A DNA stretch of 64,000 nt from Anniella stebbinsi (GCA_029215795.1 JARDYH010000003.1:18640001-18704000), one strand, 5' to 3'. Counted from the stretch's first letter, positions 1-15,282 are shown. Notes: generated by a model not told the origin, from the letters alone. A program made the numbers and translations.

Positions 1-2235
<2,235 letters not shown>

Positions 2236-2319
2236 ATTAGTTTCACTGAGAATGACGTCTATTATGCTGCCAATTACGATGAGGAAGTCAAAAACATTCC
2301 AAGGATCACTAAAGTAACC
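2236..2319 (-). CDS. CACNA1C: CACNA1C exon 31: alternative domain IV S3
   Basis: Seen: 84 nt (28 codons), phase 0; acceptor TTATGTAG, donor GTGAGTATT. It reads [20 protein letters not shown] and DVILSETN. Known: this is one of the two alternative IV S3 segments of Cav1.2. [18 protein letters not shown] is the exon 31 form. The donor lies 570 nt ahead of the exon 32 acceptor, with pyrimidine-rich transcript sequence between. Confidence 0.97.
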
Positions 2320-2974
2320 CTACATAAGGAAGGGGCAGGCAGGATGGGGATTAAAAAGGAATGTTAGACAGACAAAAACAGTTCAAAATTGGCATTAGAA
2401 TTACTGCCCTGGTACCCTCCAGTGGCTTTAGAAGAGCATCTGGGACTATGTTTTGCCACACAGGCACACATGTTGGCATTATTCAAACATGCAATCCCAT
2501 TGAAACCAGTGGGATTAGATGTTTATGTAAGGACCACCTGTGTGAATATAAATTGTAGGATCAAATGGTTCTTGGATTCTTAGTGGTATGAAGGAGTACT
2601 TCTCTCTAGTTATGTTGTTTCCTCCCTTTCCTTTCTGTGAGGGTTACCAGACTCAATGCATTCTAGATTCGCATGTGGGCAACTCAGGACCTCATTGGTT
2701 GAGCAGTAGTAATAGGAAACAGAGTATTCCCAAAGCTATATGTATACAGCTCTAGAAGGATCCGTTATGGGATGTAGAGCCTAGATGGTAGCATTCCCTA
2801 TTTTGAGTATGGGGTCTTAGCAATGGAGGTGAAGGTCAACTGTGAGCTGATGGGCACTGCTCTCAGATCCAAGTAAAAGAGAATATTATATTATTTCATA
2901 AAATAAAATAATTGACAGAAATCAGTTGTCTCTAGAGTGTGCTGGAGACAGGACATGATTGACCAGATTAAGAA

Positions 2975-3130
2975 CCTGGGCAGGATCTACACTGCTGTTT
3001 TAAAGCACTTTAAAGCGCTTTATAACAGTAGTGACAACTGTTTTGGAGTGTGTCCTGGGCCTCAACAGTTGTCAGTACTGTTATAATCACTTTCAAGCGC
3101 TTTAAAACAGCAGTGTAGATCTGCCCCAGG
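2975..3130. mobile_element. Palindromic MITE-like hairpin
   Basis: The outer ends CCTGGGCAGGATCTACACTG and its near inverted copy (ending CAGTGTAGATCTGCCCCAGG) fold on each other. The arms continue through CTGTTTTAAAGCGCTTTATAA-type sequence to a short loop near 3050, so almost the whole 156 bp is one hairpin. No coding capacity. Flanks show no obvious target duplication. Confidence 0.75.
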
Positions 3131-3321
3131 ATAATGTATCCTTGCCAAAAGCTGATAAACTTTCAAAAGTCCTACCAAGCTCATATCTTCCCCCTGAACA
3201 GATAATCAGGAGTGGCATCTTTCAACTAGATAGTATTAGATTACATAATGAATGTGTATTTTAACCAATCCATTAGTGTAAAGAGTGCTTCCCCCTCTCT
3301 ATGTTGCAAATGAAAAATAGA

Positions 3322-3735
3322 TTAGGGGCACAGTTCTATGCAATCTGTCCTGGCTATTGGTAAGCCTCTGAATTTAGAGGCTTACAAGTATTCTATACAG
3401 AGCAGGAAGGGCATTGTGCCTCCCATCCAGCATTTAAGCTAGATGGGCACTGAGGGGGAGAGACGTAGCCCGGGACAGCCAAAGGGTTTGTCTTATGGCT
3501 ACCACCTGGGTCTCCTTACCTCCCCACCCCTGGGAACACCTCCTTTGCCCCATCTCTGCATTCCATTTTCTGAATGTAGAGAGGTAGCTGGCGAGGTTCT
3601 CTCCATGCCAGCTATGAGGGGGAGGGGGAGGGGTTGGGAGTGCAGGTGCCGAAGTCTGAATCCTGTCAGAGCCAGGAGACGAAACAATCCTATATCTCCC
3701 AGGAGCTGTCTAGGGGGCATAGGATTGCTCTCTAT
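3322..3735. mobile_element. Dispersed repeat with terminal CAATCCTAT-type ends, copy 1
   Basis: Shares internal stretches with 25812-26190: CTGAATG(T/C)AGAGAGGTAGC followed by GTTCTCTC(C/T)(A/G)TGCCAGCTATGA. Both copies end with CATAGGATTGCTC, and begin with a GGGGCACA(A/G)T(T/C)CTAT segment that is its approximate inverse. This suggests a short non-autonomous DNA element; class unassigned. Confidence 0.55.
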
Positions 3736-5010
3736 TTAAGGCCGGTTGTAAATTAAAGATTGTAATCCTTATGAGTTCTGAAGTTTGATTTGCCTCCCTT
3801 TTTAAAGTAAAAAAAATCTGAGAACTGATTGCAGATGGTTTTCAAGACAATTCCTTCCTTCACATCTCTTTTCCAAAATGATCCACACACTTTTTTTTTT
3901 TGTAATTCTAAGAAATAACATATATCCAGACCTCTGGTTGTTTATCAGTTTGTACTAGTCTGACTTTCCTGTTTCTCCAGCTGTGGCCTGTTTCAAAGAG
4001 ATTGAACCCAAGTGGCATAGTGGATACTATTCTTAGTGCAGGCAAGAGCAGGTCATGGGTAAAATGTGTGCCTGAGTTCCCAGGAAACTTTATAGAAAGA
4101 AAAAAGCAGGATAAGGGAAGAGCAATGAATTCCAACACTGGCAACAGACAAACCAGGTTTAGGAATCTTAGAGGAAAGTGGTTATACACCACAAACTTGG
4201 CCAGACACCAACCAAGAATTCCCTTCTGAATTCTGCGGTGCAATCCATCTAAAGCTCTCAGAACTGACCATCTTTCTGCCTGTTTTATATTTCAAAATAT
4301 TTGGAGTAACTATTAAAGTGCCTTACTGGGGTGAAGGATGGGGAGGAAGAGAGGGTGGAGTTAGAGGGAAGTTAAATATATTTCAAAAGTACACAAGGGA
4401 AATTTTCATGTACACCATGGAACACAGGCTTGTTTGAAAACTGAATACTTAAAACATGTAAGGCAAATTTTCAATTTGTAATCTCATTGACAGAAAGCCT
4501 ACTACATTGGGAAAGGAAGAGAGAGTCCAGGAAATCAATACTGGGGGTTATCAGTCAATACTCGGCCTATAGGTTTCAGAGTAAAACATTAAAATTAGTG
4601 CCACGGTGGTCTGCAGCATCTCTAGGAACTAGGTAGACCTGAAATAAATTTGCAATTAGAGATTTAACACCAGAGGGAATGAGAAAAAATGTAGATTAAA
4701 AGGCACAGATATTTTGAGTAATAACATAGCACATGCATTGGATGCTTACACATACCAGAACAAATATGTTCATGATGTCTGAACAGATGAGAGCTTGGAA
4801 GTTCAACAGAATACACTAGGAACTGGACAATTTAGTCATAGGACTTCCCTTTTTCAGTGATGTCAGGGTAACTTGTTCTCATTACTAGGAGGTAAACCAT
4901 GTTGCCTTCCATTCCCATCTTTCCAGCATCTATGATAGATTGTTTAGATGTGAAGTTTTTCACATAGTTTGCCATTCTGTGGCTGATTTTTTTTTAAATA
5001 GCTAGTGTGT

Positions 5011-5219
5011 GGGGAGGGGGAGCCAATTGGGACCAGGTCATTGGATGGGGTGGGGGCTTTTACCCCTTGCCTTGTCATGGTCCCAATTGGAATCATCCCA
5101 ATGGGAACTTTTCTTCCATGGTCAATAGTAAACATGGGGCGATTCCAAATGGAACTATGATGGGGGAAAGGGTTAAAGCTCCCCCATGCCCTGGTCCCAA
5201 CCTGGCTTCGCCCTCCCCT
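5011..5219. mobile_element. Inverted-repeat element
   Basis: The left end (GGGGAGGGGGAGCCAATTGG, then GACCAGGTCAT) is mirrored by the right end (CCCTGGTCCCAACCTGGCTT, then CGCCCTCCCC). TGGTCCCAATTGGAATC-type segments sit near the centre. This is a 209-bp imperfect hairpin with no coding capacity, probably a MITE. Confidence 0.55.
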
Positions 5220-8200
5220 GCACCATTTTGTTTAAAAAGCAAATCAGTCATGCAATGATAAACTACATGAAAAAATCATATCTAGTTTGGCTGTGTACAA
5301 ACTTCAATTTTTTATAACTTTGGGTGTGGTACTGTAGAGTGGTCATTGCTTGCATTATACAAATTCATCTTGTGCCCCACCATGGATTCTTGTCAAACCA
5401 GTTTTGTTACATCTTGTTGCACTTCAAGCTGTACCCTCTAAGATTCAAAATGGGCTTCCAGAACATGACTGGCACTATTGCAGGAGTCAATGCGTATATC
5501 TTGGTATGACTGTCACACACGATTATTGAATATTATCTGTGATGAATAATGTGCTATTCCATCTTCAAAAGCTCAGACATTTCTAAGCAATTGAAATGTG
5601 TGTGTAAGAGTAGGAGCGTTGCCACATATGCACTAATGTAGCCCAAAAAAGTAATAAGAAAAGTCTGCAAAGTTTCTTCTAGGAGTAAAATTCACTAGAC
5701 CAGGAACCAGTTGAAATCCAGTTGATTGATTTGTGAGGGACCAGGAGAAGCATCTGTTTCTAGGGAAAGAGGGGGTGTGATTAATCTCCCCTCCAAGCAC
5801 ACAGCAAGGCACTTACCCACCTCAATTATGCATGTATGTTTTATCAAGCTACTGATGCTAGATCAGGGCTACAGCACAGTGGTGGTAAGGGAGAGGTTGT
5901 TCCTGTTGCTCCACATAAATAATTGTCTGTACTTAAAAAGGATGTGGGAATAGAACAGAAAGTAGGATTTTATTTTTTTTAAAATGCCTCCGGTATGATA
6001 TTAGAAGGTGAGGAGTCCATGTCCAGTGGTTGGTTTGGAAATCTCTGCCCAACCATACCATGTCTGTTTAATCTTCTAAATCCTTGATAATGGACAGGAC
6101 GAGTTGTTTTGTTTTGTTAAAAGATATACTACAGGATATGTATCCAATCAGGTTGTATCAAATTTAGAATCCTGCAGAGTTTGTGACTCAAATACATTTG
6201 CTGGATTTCTTTCTCATGGCTAATTAGGAAAACCAACCAAAGCCAGCAATTCCCAGGGTAACCACTGGGACCAAATTTTAGCCCTGAGTGCACGCTGGAA
6301 GACAATGCACCAATTCTAGTCCCAGATAAAACAGTGATTTCAGTAGAGCTGAAATTCTGTTCTATTTAAAAGGACAGGCATTTTTTCATTGATTGCTACA
6401 GGAGAAGGAGTGCACCCTAAGAGGAGATAAGAATTATATGGTTACTACTGCGAATGTGGATTCTCGCTTGAGGTGTACTTGACACTCATGCCAGAATATG
6501 GTTTACATTGCAGGAGTTGCATTTTCCCCCAAACCATAATTTTCTAGCCTGATTTTTACACCAAAATGGTTCAGATTGCTTCCTGAACATTGATGAAGTT
6601 ACTCTATATTTAGACTGGGGATACCAAATGATCCTATGTTTGTTGACTTTCCCATCTTTCAACTTCAGTGGTTCACTACCACTGTGTATCTTTTTACCTT
6701 TGGAATATATTGTTAACCATTAACAAGCTGGAAGAATTCACAATTTGCCCATTTACCTTGTTTTAATTGCAAATAGGGAGCTTACAGTTTTGCCAGTTTA
6801 CCCAACACTCCCTCTGACATGTCAGGCAGGGCTTAATATAAAGTCATTGTTTTTTTAAAAAAATACCTAATTGTGCCATTGATTCATATGCAAGATAAAA
6901 GAAGGGATTGAAATAATGATATTGTTTCTGTAGTCAATACAGGTTAAATAAACAATGAAGCCTTGTAGTCTCACAAATACCCTACAAAGTATTAAACTCA
7001 CCTGTATGGAAATCCTTCCTTAAAAAGCTATTCTGGCAGAATGTTTTTGTTTTGGTTTATAAAAGGTGAGAATTACTATCAATAGTCACCAAACCACATA
7101 AAAATGAGAAGAGATTCCTGTCTGGAAATTGTTTGCTGGGCCCAGACAGAACTCTTTTAAGCCACATTCGTTATTGCATGACTAGCTCATGAAGGGAAAA
7201 GCTAGTTGAGGAAGGAGTTTTCGATCTAAGAAGGAGGTTGAATTTTCCCACCAGAAAATTTCTTATGGGTTCTTTTTCTCCCAAGAGAACAAGTTAGAGG
7301 GCCTAACTGAGAACTAATTGATGGCACTGTTTATTTTTGTAACTGAATATTTAGTGTGTAACAGCAAATCTCCCACCCAATGGAAGCCCTTTTGCTTTCA
7401 TGTCAGAGGTATGGTTATGTTATCATTCTGCTGAAGCCCCCAAGGGAATATTCACAACATTCTGGTGGGAATTTCTTTAAGGCACACAATACCCTGAAAT
7501 CTTTTAATGGAGGAGGACAGGAGGTTGAATAGTTTTCTCATAAATATAGCTTTGCCCCACCATTACAGTATACTACTTATTTTTCCCCAGTGAAAAAAGA
7601 AGAGACAATAAATCACCCCATGATCAATTAGTTAATGAAAATGCTGATCAAATATGCAGTAGATGGCTGGTGTGGAATCTCATTTGTGCAAGGAAAGCAG
7701 GCCACTAACTGTTGAGCATGCACCTGCCAATCCGCTCTTGGTTTCTTGATCTACTGAGATCAGCTAGCAAGAAGCCCAAGGCTTTTTCAACAGTAATGGA
7801 GCCTCTGTATTATCTGGAGATCACTGCTTTTACATCCTGTGAAACTGATCTCAAAGTGTGATGTCAGGCAGGCCTTGTTAACAGCAAGGGGCATCACCCA
7901 CTGGAGACTATTTTAAGAGAGTCCCTTGGGGATTGTATTAAGGACCTGTAGGAGAAAGTAAACAGTATATTCAAGAACTTAGTCTACCCTCTGCACAGAG
8001 CTCTAGTGGAACATACAGGGACGAAGAATGTTAATTCAAACTAGGCTAGGACTGGAGTTTATTAGCCATAAGAATTCATGTAAGTAATTATGTATTAAAG
8101 GGAAATATAGACCTCTATGCCTAGCTATATTCTGAGGTTCCACATATGTCTGACTCACAAGATGCTCTCCTCTTCTCTGCCTATCCTCATGCAAGCATGT

Positions 8201-8552
8201 AAATGAATGTACGAACGGTCATTAAGGTTTACCCTGGAACCTGTTTTCACTGTTGGCATGGTTATGCAGAGCTTAATCAAATAATATTTCAGTACCAAGC
8301 CTCAGTCCTACAATACATGAAGCAATAATAATGAAATCACTCTGCTCCTAGTGTTAGGTAAGTTCTTGATAACCATGACTAACTTACTAGCTAGTCCTGT
8401 CAAATTTGAAGTTGGTGTATTACCCCTCCCCTTCTCTCAGCTTATTTAGAGATGCTAACACTCCACCTCCAAGAAAACAGCAGAAGATGAAGGCATGACA
8501 TGTAATTTCTTTTCATGTAATCCTGCTCTCGATCTAGTGAAAATAGGGGACA

Positions 8553-9445
8553 GAGGTGCTATAGCTCAGCAGTAGAGCATATGCTTTGCACGCAGAAAGT
8601 GTCCAGGTTCATAGAATCAAAAGAGTTGGAAGGGAGCTCAAAGGTCATCTAGTCCAACTCCTAGTGATGCCCCAAATCTACTACTGTAGCATCTCTGACA
8701 GCTAGCCATCCAGCCTTGCTTAAAAACCTTTAGCAAAGGAGAATCTACCAACTTCCAAGAAAAAAACTGTCCTATTGTCAAAGCACTCATACCATCAGGA
8801 AGTTCTTCCTGATGTTTAGTCTAAATCCCCTTCCTTGTAATTTGAAATTGTTAGTTTAGATCCAAATTTGTTCCATCATCTATGTGACCACCCTTCAAAT
8901 ATTTGAAGATGGCTATCATATCACCTTGAAATTATCTCTTTTCCAGGCTGAACATAACCAACTCTTCCCCCTGTCCTCATATGACTTAGTCTTCAGATCC
9001 CTCACCATCTTTGTCACCATCTTCTGGACATGGCCCAGTCTGTCAATATTCCTCTTAAACTGTGATTCCCCAAATGGGACACAATACTCCAGATGAATTT
9101 TGACCAACGAAGAGTGGAGTGTTACAATTACTTCTTGTGATCTGAAGACTATACATCTTTAATGCAGAACACAATACTTCTGTTGATTCTATTAGTCTTT
9201 TCAGTTGCTGCATCATACTCTGATTCCTGTTTTGCTTGTGATCTACTAAAATTCCTAGACCTTTTTCACAGGCATTGCTGCTAACTCAGGTTCAGTCCCT
9301 GGCATCTCCAGTTAAAGGGTCAGATAGAAGGTGATCGGAAAGTCATCTGCCTGAACCCTGGAGAACCACCACCAGTGGAGTAAACAATATTGAGCAACAT
9401 GAATTAATGATCTGATTCAGCACAAGGTAGTTTCCTATGTTCATA
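8553..9445 (+). mobile_element. tRNA-derived SINE interrupted by a CR1 insertion
   Basis: The head at 8553-8611 reads like a tRNA gene: TAGCTCAGCAGTAGAGC (A-box-like), then CTTTGCACGCAGAAAG and CAGGTTCA. It resumes at 9287 with CAGGTTCAGTCCCTGGCATC, followed by the SINE body to about 9445. Head and tail join as a normal squamate tRNA-SINE (Squam1-like, from memory). The break falls within the B box. Confidence 0.75.
8612..9286 (-). mobile_element. CR1 LINE fragment inserted into the SINE
   Basis: The + strand begins TAGAATCAAAAGAGTTGGAA, the reverse complement of the CR1 3' end. Minus-strand translation at 8916-9107 gives HLEYCVPFGESQFKRNID and then RLGHVQKMVTKM, matching the C-terminus of CR1 ORF2. 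The flanks carry the same CAGGTTCA (8604-8611 and 9287-9294), an 8-base target duplication. The copy is 5'-truncated and broken by stops. Confidence 0.8.
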
Positions 9446-10106
9446 CAAGTTCAAGGAGAACGTCTGTGTCCAACCACGTTGCACAATGGTCTGATAAAGC
9501 ATAGTCTTCTCACTTTCTCTTCCCAGGTGAACTAATTTTAGTGTGGAGCTTGGAAGGCAGGAAGCCATGCATTACTAGGTCACTGTGTTTGCAGACTAGA
9601 AGTTATGTGTGACCATGAAATGCACGTTTTACACTAATTGGCACAATACTTTATAGAATGATGATGATGATGACGACGATATATGTGGGAACGTAAAACT
9701 GAAATGTTCTAAGTTAGTCAAAGTCACACAAGGAATTACTGGAAGATATGGGCTTTACAGATCTGCTAAAACAAATCTTTAAGTATTGGATAGTGTGCCC
9801 CACCCCCGACTTTACATAACTTCAAAAATAAAATTTACCAACTAAACTCCAATCATATGGAAACAGCCACTATTTTTGAACTTCAGGCAATTCTAAGAAC
9901 CTACTGCAGGAAGAAAGATCAATCGATAATTTCCACAGAACTGCACTGTAATAGGGACCCTCTGAAAGCTGCAGACCTAGCATATATAGCCTGATGTTTA
10001 CTCTAGCCAGTGACGGCTGATCCATTAGAGCACGTGAGGTACAGTCCAGCTTGTTATTCCCTCACAGGAACTCCAAGCTCTAACTGCAAAAACACACACC
10101 ACTCAC

Positions 10107-10334
10107 TGGCTCAATTTGGATGACACAATAGTCAATGGTGGGGTAATAATCAACTTTACAGTTGTTCAACTAGGGGGTACTCCCCACACAACATGGTAAT
10201 AAATAATCAACTGTGGTGTGGATGAGGATCAGCGCTGAGTTGACTATGGTAGCATTCGGATGACACAATAGTCAAAACAACTGACGATTGTTTCCTCCAC
10301 ACCAGTTGTTTATTGTGTCGTCTGAATTGAGCCA
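10107..10334. mobile_element. Inverted-repeat DNA element (MITE-like), copy 2 of 2
   Basis: Starts TGGCTCAATTTGGATGACAC and ends with its near inverse (GTGTCGTCTGAATTGAGCCA). It aligns end to end with 806-1031, including the internal third copy of the ATTCGGATGACACAATAGTC motif. The two copies differ mainly at CpG-derived positions, consistent with methylation decay. Confidence 0.8.
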
Positions 10335-10854
10335 CCGTCTTGCTGAGTTTTCCATATAGGGTGGAGGAGTGCACTTGGGCAATGACTGAATTTGCCCATG
10401 TGCAAAGGAGCCGAGCTTTAGGCATGCTCGCTCTCTTCTTGTCCTCCTCAAGGGCAACAGCAGGTGCTGGCGCAGACATTGCCCAGCAGCAGCACAGGGA
10501 CAACCACACAGGCACCAGGCATCGTGGTGCAACTCTGAAACTGTCTGTTTGCCATACTCGGGCATGTTCGGCCCTCCTAGATAAGCTGTGGGCTGACCAA
10601 ATATAAATGACTTTGTGCCAAAAATCCAGAGAGACTAGAAAAGAGGGGAAACAGCAATAGCCAGCAGATATGTTGGGATGTTTTTAACTATTAATTTGTG
10701 TGAGAGAGGGCACTAGGGCATAAAGGCCCCCCAGGAGCCTTTTGCTTTATTTTGGAGGCTCAGAATTATCTGCTCATGCTTATTCCTGAGTAACCCAGTC
10801 CTTCTTACTCATGAGGATATATGCATATGATGGACCATTGCACTGTAGTGCTTC

Positions 10855-11571
10855 TCACTAGTGATGTGGGATTTCTGGAAAATTGAATGGGAAAATTTGA
10901 ATTGGAAAATGTTCTTGAATATGTGTTGAAAAAAGTCCTACACAAATTAGGTTAATTTTCACTGGAAAATTTTCAATTTGCATCAGACTATTTTCTGATG
11001 TCCTAGATCAGTTTTCCCTAACCTGGTGCTCTCCAGATATTTTGGACTAAAACTACCAGCCTTCCTGACTATTGGCCATGATAGCTGGAGCTGATGGGAG
11101 ATGAAGTCCAACACATCTGCAAAGCACCGGCTTGAGGAGTGATCAAATTTAGTATGTTTGTTTTACTTGCATTTAGTAAACAACAAAGCTTTAAAAATAC
11201 TCCATGTTCCAATGTACTACAAGTATTTGACCTAAAATATTTGAGAAAAGTAAACCACACATAATGTGATTTAAATGTGATATGATGTAGAAATGTTTAA
11301 CAAAATAATTGTAAAAAAAATCATGTACTTTAAATTTAAGAAAAAACAAAGGTACTGAAAATTGTTGACACACTAATATTTTTTTACCATCAAAAGATAT
11401 GCTGACAATCAGTCGTTTCCAACTTTGCAACTGCCAAGCTTGCCCAAAATTATATTTGCAGTGGGCATCCATTAATTGTTACTAATTAACTTATGAAATG
11501 GAAAATTTTCTGCAACAAAAATTAAGCGCTCTAACTTTGGAAAAATTCTGTCCCGCATCACTGCTCCTCAC
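10855..11571. mobile_element. Probable TIR element carrying a nested MITE
   Basis: The left end TCACTAGTGATGTGGGA and the right end TGTCCCGCATCACTGCTCCTC are imperfect inverses. Inside are AT-rich GGAAAATT motifs near both ends. A copy of the CTCCAGAT-type inverted-repeat family sits at 11013-11138. Ancient and not classified. Confidence 0.4.
11013..11138. repeat. Dispersed inverted-repeat family (CTCCAGATRTTTTGGACT), copy
   Basis: The left half has CCTAACCTGGTGCTCTCCAG and TTTTGGACTAAAACTACCAG; the right half has the inverse (GCTGATGGGAGATGAAGTCC, AACACATCTGCAAAGCACC). Copies of the same family are at 21526-21655, 23120-23247, 38189-38318, 54966-55095 and 60530-60641. Confidence 0.7.
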
Positions 11572-11639
11572 TTTTACACAATTAGACATGCAGAGGTCTT
11601 TACAGGATGGTTATGGAAAGGGGTAGATTTGGGGTGCAT

Positions 11640-11865
11640 TTCTGTTTGGCTGAGCGTGAGTTTGTTTTATTTTTAAGTTTATAGCTTTTTAAAGTTATTA
11701 CAGTGGTTTTAAATGTATGTGTATATTATGTGTATATTGTAGGTTTTTGTTGTTTTAATTTTTGTATATTGTTTTTAATTGTTTTAGTCTTATGTAACTG
11801 CCCAGAGAGCTTCTGCTATGGGGCGGTATACAAATGTAATAAAATAAATAAAATAAATAAATAAT
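11640..11865 (+). mobile_element. L2/CR1-like LINE 3' tail
   Basis: Contains CTGCCCAGAGAGCTTCTGCT, then ATGGGGCGGTATACAAA and an AATAAA-rich end. This is the forward version of the 3' tail whose reverse complement (CCGAAGCTCTCTGGGCGG type) recurs at 18781, 26465 and 36855. Severely 5'-truncated. Confidence 0.65.
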
Positions 11866-11874
11866 GTGTAGGGC

Positions 11875-12610
11875 ATTTTCCTTAACCATGGTGGCTACAT
11901 AACCATGGTTTAACCATCTTTGCGAACCTGTGCTGCAAAAGGGTTAGCGTCCCTAACCATGGCTTAGCATGCTGTCTCTCAGGCTCCTGGGGTTAACTCT
12001 GTTGTTAATCGAGTGCTGCCATAGAGCTGCCATTAGCTTTGCCATTAGAGGTGTGAATAACCTTGTGTACATGAAGGCTATACAACTGCCATTTCCATGG
12101 AAGACTTTTTACACATAATGGCGACTCACCATGCAGTGCTTGCTGAGCCATCCAGAGGCTTGTGCAGCGGGCAGTGGCGAGGGTTCGCGGACCCCAGTCC
12201 GGCAGGCCAAGCGGGGTGGGGTGGGGAGTCCGTTGGACTCTAGTGCTGTATCAGGTTCTCGCAACATCCCTAGCAGAGAACAAAGATGTTTTCGATCCCA
12301 CACCACTTTTATCAGCGCAGCAACCTTGAGCACTCCATGTTCCCAGGCACAAATACCTGCCGCATAAACTGAAAATATCCCCATCTACTTGGCTGGTGGC
12401 CAAGAGGCACAAAAACCTCTTTCCATGGTTCTCCAAGCAGTTACAGAAGAGTGGCTACTCTAGCGTCTTGCACCAGTGAAAGGAGAAGCTACACACACAC
12501 TCAAGAAGGGTGGTAAGGCAGGGTGGTTAGTGCATGTGTGGTAGGAGCACTCAGTGTGGTTAGTCCTTATCACCATGGTTAGTCTAACCAGCATTCCTCA
12601 AGTTACATCT
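11875..12610. repeat. Segment with repeated AACCATGG motifs at both ends
   Basis: AACCATGG(T/C) occurs near 11886, 11902 and 11955, and its inverse (CCATGGTTAGTCTAACC) near 12573, suggesting a DNA element about 0.7 kb long. The centre (12130-12370) is GC-richer. No family recognised. Confidence 0.3.
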
Positions 12611-13834
12611 GAGCAGGGCCACTGATTACCACTGCTAGGTGTTAACTAGTTCAGTTGCTTTCTCTATGTGTCTAACACATTTGGAAAACATATTGTTGAT
12701 ACTATCCAAGAGATGTCATCTATGGATAGATTCATGTTCCCTGGAAGTAATCTTTGGATTTTTAAAAAATCTTTCTACAGGTGAAAGTCATACTAGAGTT
12801 CTTAAATTACATTTTAAAATGGATACAGATGTGGAATTGACTCCCACATCTTCAACATCTAAAAATATTCTGATTTGACCCCTAAACTATGAGCTCATCT
12901 AGGTAAACTATAGATCAGATAATGTAATAGTCATTTCAGTTTTTATCTGAGCATAAAAAATTGTGAAGAAGCATCCTTTGTAGCTTACAAACTTGCATCC
13001 AGTATTTTAAAGAGCAGTTAGAAGAGCAAAAAGTCCCACATTGATAGGCAAAGATGCCCACTGAAATCTTGTTGATAATCTGTACTTACTCTCTACAACT
13101 GCCCCTGGCTATTTAGAATGTGGGGTTAATCTCTGAGCATTTACTGAAGAAGGTCTTACTGCAGGGTGGTATAGCAGAGAAAAATTCTTGGCTTCTAGCT
13201 AAATTACATGTATACTATCATTTCAATCTCAGCACATCCTGATTTGCTATCCTGAGAGAACCAAAGACATAAATTCTGTGGAATACTATTGAGCATCAAT
13301 AGCAATTGACATCAAGCTAAGATAATGCATGTTCTATTAAAGTTACAACACAATTTAGCCATAACAGCATACATGGAAATTAGAGAAAAAGAACCCTGAA
13401 GGGCAAAGCTGCCTGGAGCAGCATCTATTTGCACACTATTTATCAGCTCCCACATCACTGATGGGTTAATTTGAAAAAAGAAGAACAGCCACTGCAATTT
13501 GACTACTTTGGGTATTGATGAACTTTATGCCACAGGGAATGAAATACACTCCACAGTAGTCAACCCAATCTTCAGCAGGGAAAGTAGACAATCTCTCAAC
13601 TCTGAAGTTTGCCCCAAAGGCACAAATCTTTTCCAAAAATGTGATGCTTCTCTTTGCTTATCCAAGAAGAAAGCAACCCCAACCTTTCAGAGTGACATTC
13701 ACATTTGTTTAGATAGCTTTATGCTCTCTCTCTAATTCATGCAGTTTTCCTCACTCAGCAATTAGAGTCACTGAAAACATATGGATGGTTTCCACAGTAG
13801 TCTATGCAAGGGCCATATCATTCCTACCTGTTTA

Positions 13835-15160
13835 TTTCATTTCATTTATTTAATATATTTGTACTCTATCTCATTAGACAGTTATTTCAAGGCAGCTTAC
13901 AATCATAGACTAAAGATTGAAACATCAAACTAAACTAAAATCCACTATACAAACAAGATAAAATAACACCTGAGCATTAAAACCTAACTAAAAGACCAAA
14001 TAGCAGCTGATAACCACAAAACTCTAAAAGTAAGAAGTTGATAAAACAAGAAGAAACTGAGTTAAAAGGCCTGAACAAATAAAAGCATGTGTACCTGGCA
14101 CTGATTAATGTGGGTACTGGACAGATAAACATAGGGAATGTATTCTAAATACAGAGTGTCACCACTCAAAAGACCTGATCTCAAGTAACTACCCATCTGG
14201 CTTCAGCAGGTGGGAGTGTCCAAAGAAGGAATTCTCCAGGTGATCTCAGATCCCAAGCAGATTTATAAGGGAACAGACCCTTGTGATATCCTGGTTGCAA
14301 ACCACACAGACCTTAATAAGTTAGCACCAGCACTTTAAATTCTGCCCCGACAAACACAGGAAGCCATGAAGCTATTTCAAAACTGCCAATATGTGTTCTG
14401 CATAACGTATGCTACTCAGCACCATAACAGCTGTATTTTCCACCAACTGAAATTTCTGAGTTGTCTTCAAATGCAGCCTCACATATAACTTATTGCAGAA
14501 ATCAAGTCTGGATGCTACCAGGGCGCTGAGAACTGTGTCCAAGCTACTCATGGAGAGGCTAGACAGAAGGGGCTACAGTTGGTGTACTATCCTAAGCTGG
14601 TGAAAAGTTTCATGCCACTGACGCTACATGAATATCCAGAGAAATGGCCGGATCTAATAGTACTTCCAAACTGTGGAACTGTTATTTAAGGGAGGGTGGA
14701 ATTCCATCCAGAGCAGGATGAACCCACCTAACCATAACAACTCCATCTGTACTGAGTTTCTGTTTATTAGCCCTCATCCAGTCCAATCAACCCAGTACAC
14801 TTGTTCTATTGCTTCACCTGATTCTGAGAAGTAATACTGAAGTATTAATAGAAGTAAAGACAAGAGTACTGATAAGAATCAATATCAAGAGTATTGATAT
14901 TGATGACACCTCATGCCAGGTCCCTGGATGACCTGACACAGTGCTTTCATATAAAGGTAAAAAGCATGGGAGACAAAACAGAGCCCTGTGGAACTCCATA
15001 GTAGAGATGTCAGGATGCAGAGCAATCACTTTTCAGCACTACTTTTTCAGACTGGCTGACCATGAAAGAGTAGAACCACCAGAATGCAATGCCACCAATT
15101 TCTACACTGGCCAACTGGTCCAGAAGGTCACCATGATCTTAAGCGATCTTTAGAGATCAC
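13835..15160 (-). mobile_element. Degenerate L2/CR1-clade LINE, 3' half
   Basis: On the minus strand, sequence from 15160 down reads like the reverse-transcriptase region of the lizard L2-type LINE (a segment for a 'GSVLSPMLF'-like turn near 14960-15000), then the C-terminal part (near 14560-14330), then a tail with CTGCCTTGAAATAACTG-type sequence near 13890. Many stops and frameshifts are present; no usable protein. Confidence 0.6.
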
Positions 15161-15282
15161 AACTAGTTGAAGAAGAAGTGCAGAATGTTTGGTTCAATAT
15201 TTAGGGCTGATATCAGCCACAGCTGATTCTGACATAACATTTTTCCTTCACAGAAAAGTACATGTGCAGGAACATAGACGGC

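Noticed and set aside
8560..8611. A genuine tRNA gene
   Set aside because: The head is followed by SINE body sequence at 9287-9445 and cannot form a full cloverleaf. It is a SINE promoter.
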